From UBA4717 sp045580165 (GTDB lineage: Bacteria; Bacillota; Clostridia; Oscillospirales; CAG-272), in the NCBI GenBank assembly GCA_045580165.1, contig JAZNNG010000021.1:1-15103 (forward strand): 15,103 bases of DNA. Direction: 5' to 3'. Shown one piece after another: positions 14,174 through 15,103 of this stretch. Below the pieces are notes generated by a model. That model saw only the letters and a program-made list of their open reading frames with translations. It searched no databases and had not been told where the DNA came from. The first letter of the stretch is position 1, and each line of letters begins with the position of its first letter. Position numbers and translations under genes: made by a program.

Positions 14174-14851
14174 TTACAGAGCCTTGTCACGCAGGATAAG
14201 CACTTCGTTGCCAGCGTCGTCTATTGTGAAAAGAAAAACGTCATCGATGCATGTGCCTTGCTTTTGTAAACGCTTTTCTACCCATAGCTTGCCCTTGCCC
14301 GATACCTTGAGATTGTAACTGTTTATTACGCCGTCTATTACTACCGCGTGAGCAATACCCTTTTTCTCAACGTCAAGCTTCATATCCTCGACCGAAACGG
14401 GCTGCTTTTCATTTTTCGTTATTACCGAAAGCTGACCGTTCTGCTCAAGGATAGCATATTCTATCTCGTCGAGTGACGTGATGCTCTTGAGTCTGAGCTG
14501 CCCGAACAGCTCTTCCAGGCTTATCCGATTTCGTGAAAGCTCCTTTTGGTCAAGCATACCCTTGCAGATTATCATAGTAGGATGTCCTATAAATATCTTT
14601 TTCAACCGTTTGCTTTTGGTGAGCGCAAAAGAGGCAATGACTTCAATGGCGAGAAGAGTGAGTATGGGTATCACGGAAAAAAGGAGAGGGATACCGTCGT
14701 CGGTTATACTGAACGATGCAAGCTCGGAGAGCAAAAAGGTTGTCACAAGCTCGGAAACCTCGAGCTGTCCTACCTGTCGCTTGCCCATCAGCCGCATAGT
14801 TCCGATAAGTATAATATATATGATGAGTGTGCGTATAAATATGGTTGACAA
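14174..14851 (-). CDS. DUF421 (YetF/YrbG-like) membrane protein
   Basis: A 225-residue inner-membrane protein of the DUF421 family. Three hydrophobic segments lie at about residues 3-20, 34-48 and 56-77, with the family motif MRLMGKRQVGQLE (19-31) after the first. The cytoplasmic part has IGHPTMIICKGMLDQKEL (88-105) and RISLEELFGQLR (109-120), both typical. Relatives in bacilli have been linked to spore membrane properties, but a role here is inference. No ATG fits: the start is TTG (minus strand, ending at 14851), with GGAGGTTATT just upstream. Together with DUF4363 it forms a two-gene unit that converges on the radical SAM operon. I find no convincing promoter for it in 14852-14982. Confidence 0.9.
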   Translation of the reverse strand: MSTIFIRTLIIYIILIGTMRLMGKRQVGQLEVSELVTTFLLSELASFSITDDGIPLLFSVIPILTLLAIEVIASFALTKSKRLKKIFIGHPTMIICKGMLDQKELSRNRISLEELFGQLRLKSITSLDEIEYAILEQNGQLSVITKNEKQPVSVEDMKLDVEKKGIAHAVVIDGVINSYNLKVSGKGKLWVEKRLQKQGTCIDDVFLFTIDDAGNEVLILRDKAL

Positions 14852-14982
14852 AATAACCTCCGAAAAAATTGTAAATAGAGTGAATAAAGGGTAGAAATGC
14901 GGAAATAATTATTGTATCATATATATCATTTGTACCTTTTGAACAATAATTCAATTTTTTCGAAAAACCTATAAAAAAGGTA

Positions 14983-15011
14983 TTGACAAGGGGAAAAAGA
15001 AGTGATATAAT
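14983..15011 (+). promoter_or_regulatory. Fully consensus sigma-A promoter firing out of the window
   Basis: TTGACA (14983-14988) and TATAAT (15006-15011), both perfect, are spaced by 17 bases with an extended -10 TG (15003-15004). Transcription should start near 15018. The leader opens with a hairpin CTCTCAC (15019-15025) with GTGAGGG (15032-15038). The promoter belongs to a gene beyond the right edge. Confidence 0.9.
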
Positions 15012-15063
15012 GGGGACACTCTCACGGAAAAGTGAGGGGGACAAAGCTTAAGGCTAGGACAAG

Positions 15064-15094
15064 CACGAAAAAAGTGAAAAAACACGAAAAAAGT
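15064..15094 (+). repeat. Two 12-base direct repeats in the leader
   Basis: CACGAAAAAAGT occurs at 15064-15075 and again at 15083-15094, 19 bases apart start to start, between the promoter at 14983 and a further TTGACA at 15097-15102. They may be operator sites or the products of slippage in A-rich DNA. Confidence 0.7.
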
Positions 15095-15103
15095 ACTTGA
15101 CAA

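Noticed and set aside
1..15103. Mobile elements, CRISPR arrays or toxin-antitoxin pairs.
   Set aside because: No transposase, integrase, regularly spaced repeats or small paired toxin genes are visible in any frame.

Overview
The window reads as chromosomal core DNA from a spore-forming member of the Clostridia, most likely an Oscillospiraceae-like or related gut anaerobe. The evidence is a Firmicutes-type rpoA-rplQ end of the ribosomal protein cluster, the forespore genes gpr and spoIIP, the clostridial families DUF4364 and DUF421-DUF4363, a TIGR03960/DUF2344 radical-SAM pair, strong Shine-Dalgarno sites and consensus sigma-A promoters. The genus assignment is inference; no rRNA is present. 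There is no insertion sequence, prophage, CRISPR array or functional tRNA. Almost every gap holds a terminator, a promoter or a hairpin.

Layout. 1-703: end of rpoA, rplQ and a terminator-like hairpin. 729-1568: type II pantothenate kinase (coenzyme A synthesis). 1571-1600: bidirectional terminator shared with the minus-strand sporulation pair gpr-spoIIP (3671 to 1599). 3672-3948: promoter region of a lipoprotein peptide-binding protein (3949-5646), followed by a very strong terminator. 5713-6258: DUF4364 protein. 6259-6477: AT-rich control region with a consensus promoter. 6478-7026: SigH-like sigma factor. 7034-7110: tRNA-like but anticodon-less sequence. 7143-7424: double zinc-ribbon protein and terminator. 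7628-8419: TrmH/RlmB RNA 2'-O-methyltransferase. 8460-11177: a 905-residue membrane protein that I read as a degenerate P-type ATPase with a very acidic N-terminal third. 11237-13764: B12-binding radical SAM protein and its overlapping DUF2344 partner, ended by a bidirectional terminator. 14851 to 13799 (minus): DUF421 and DUF4363 proteins. 14983-15103: a fully consensus promoter and structured leader firing out of the window.

How the genes fit together. Translation and RNA modification genes (rpoA, rplQ, rlmB, the radical SAM pair) are mixed with sporulation genes (gpr, spoIIP) and putative membrane or regulatory proteins (sigma factor, zinc ribbon, DUF421). The most unusual item is the pseudo-P-type ATPase: the eight-segment membrane plan, the Asp-Lys of the phosphorylation site and traces of the nucleotide and phosphorylation domains remain, but TGE, the TGT of DKTGT, TGD and GDGxND are absent. 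Next are the tRNA-shaped element before the zinc-ribbon gene and the palindrome-rich promoter of the orphan sigma factor. Starts were chosen by Shine-Dalgarno position; two genes use TTG and one uses GTG.
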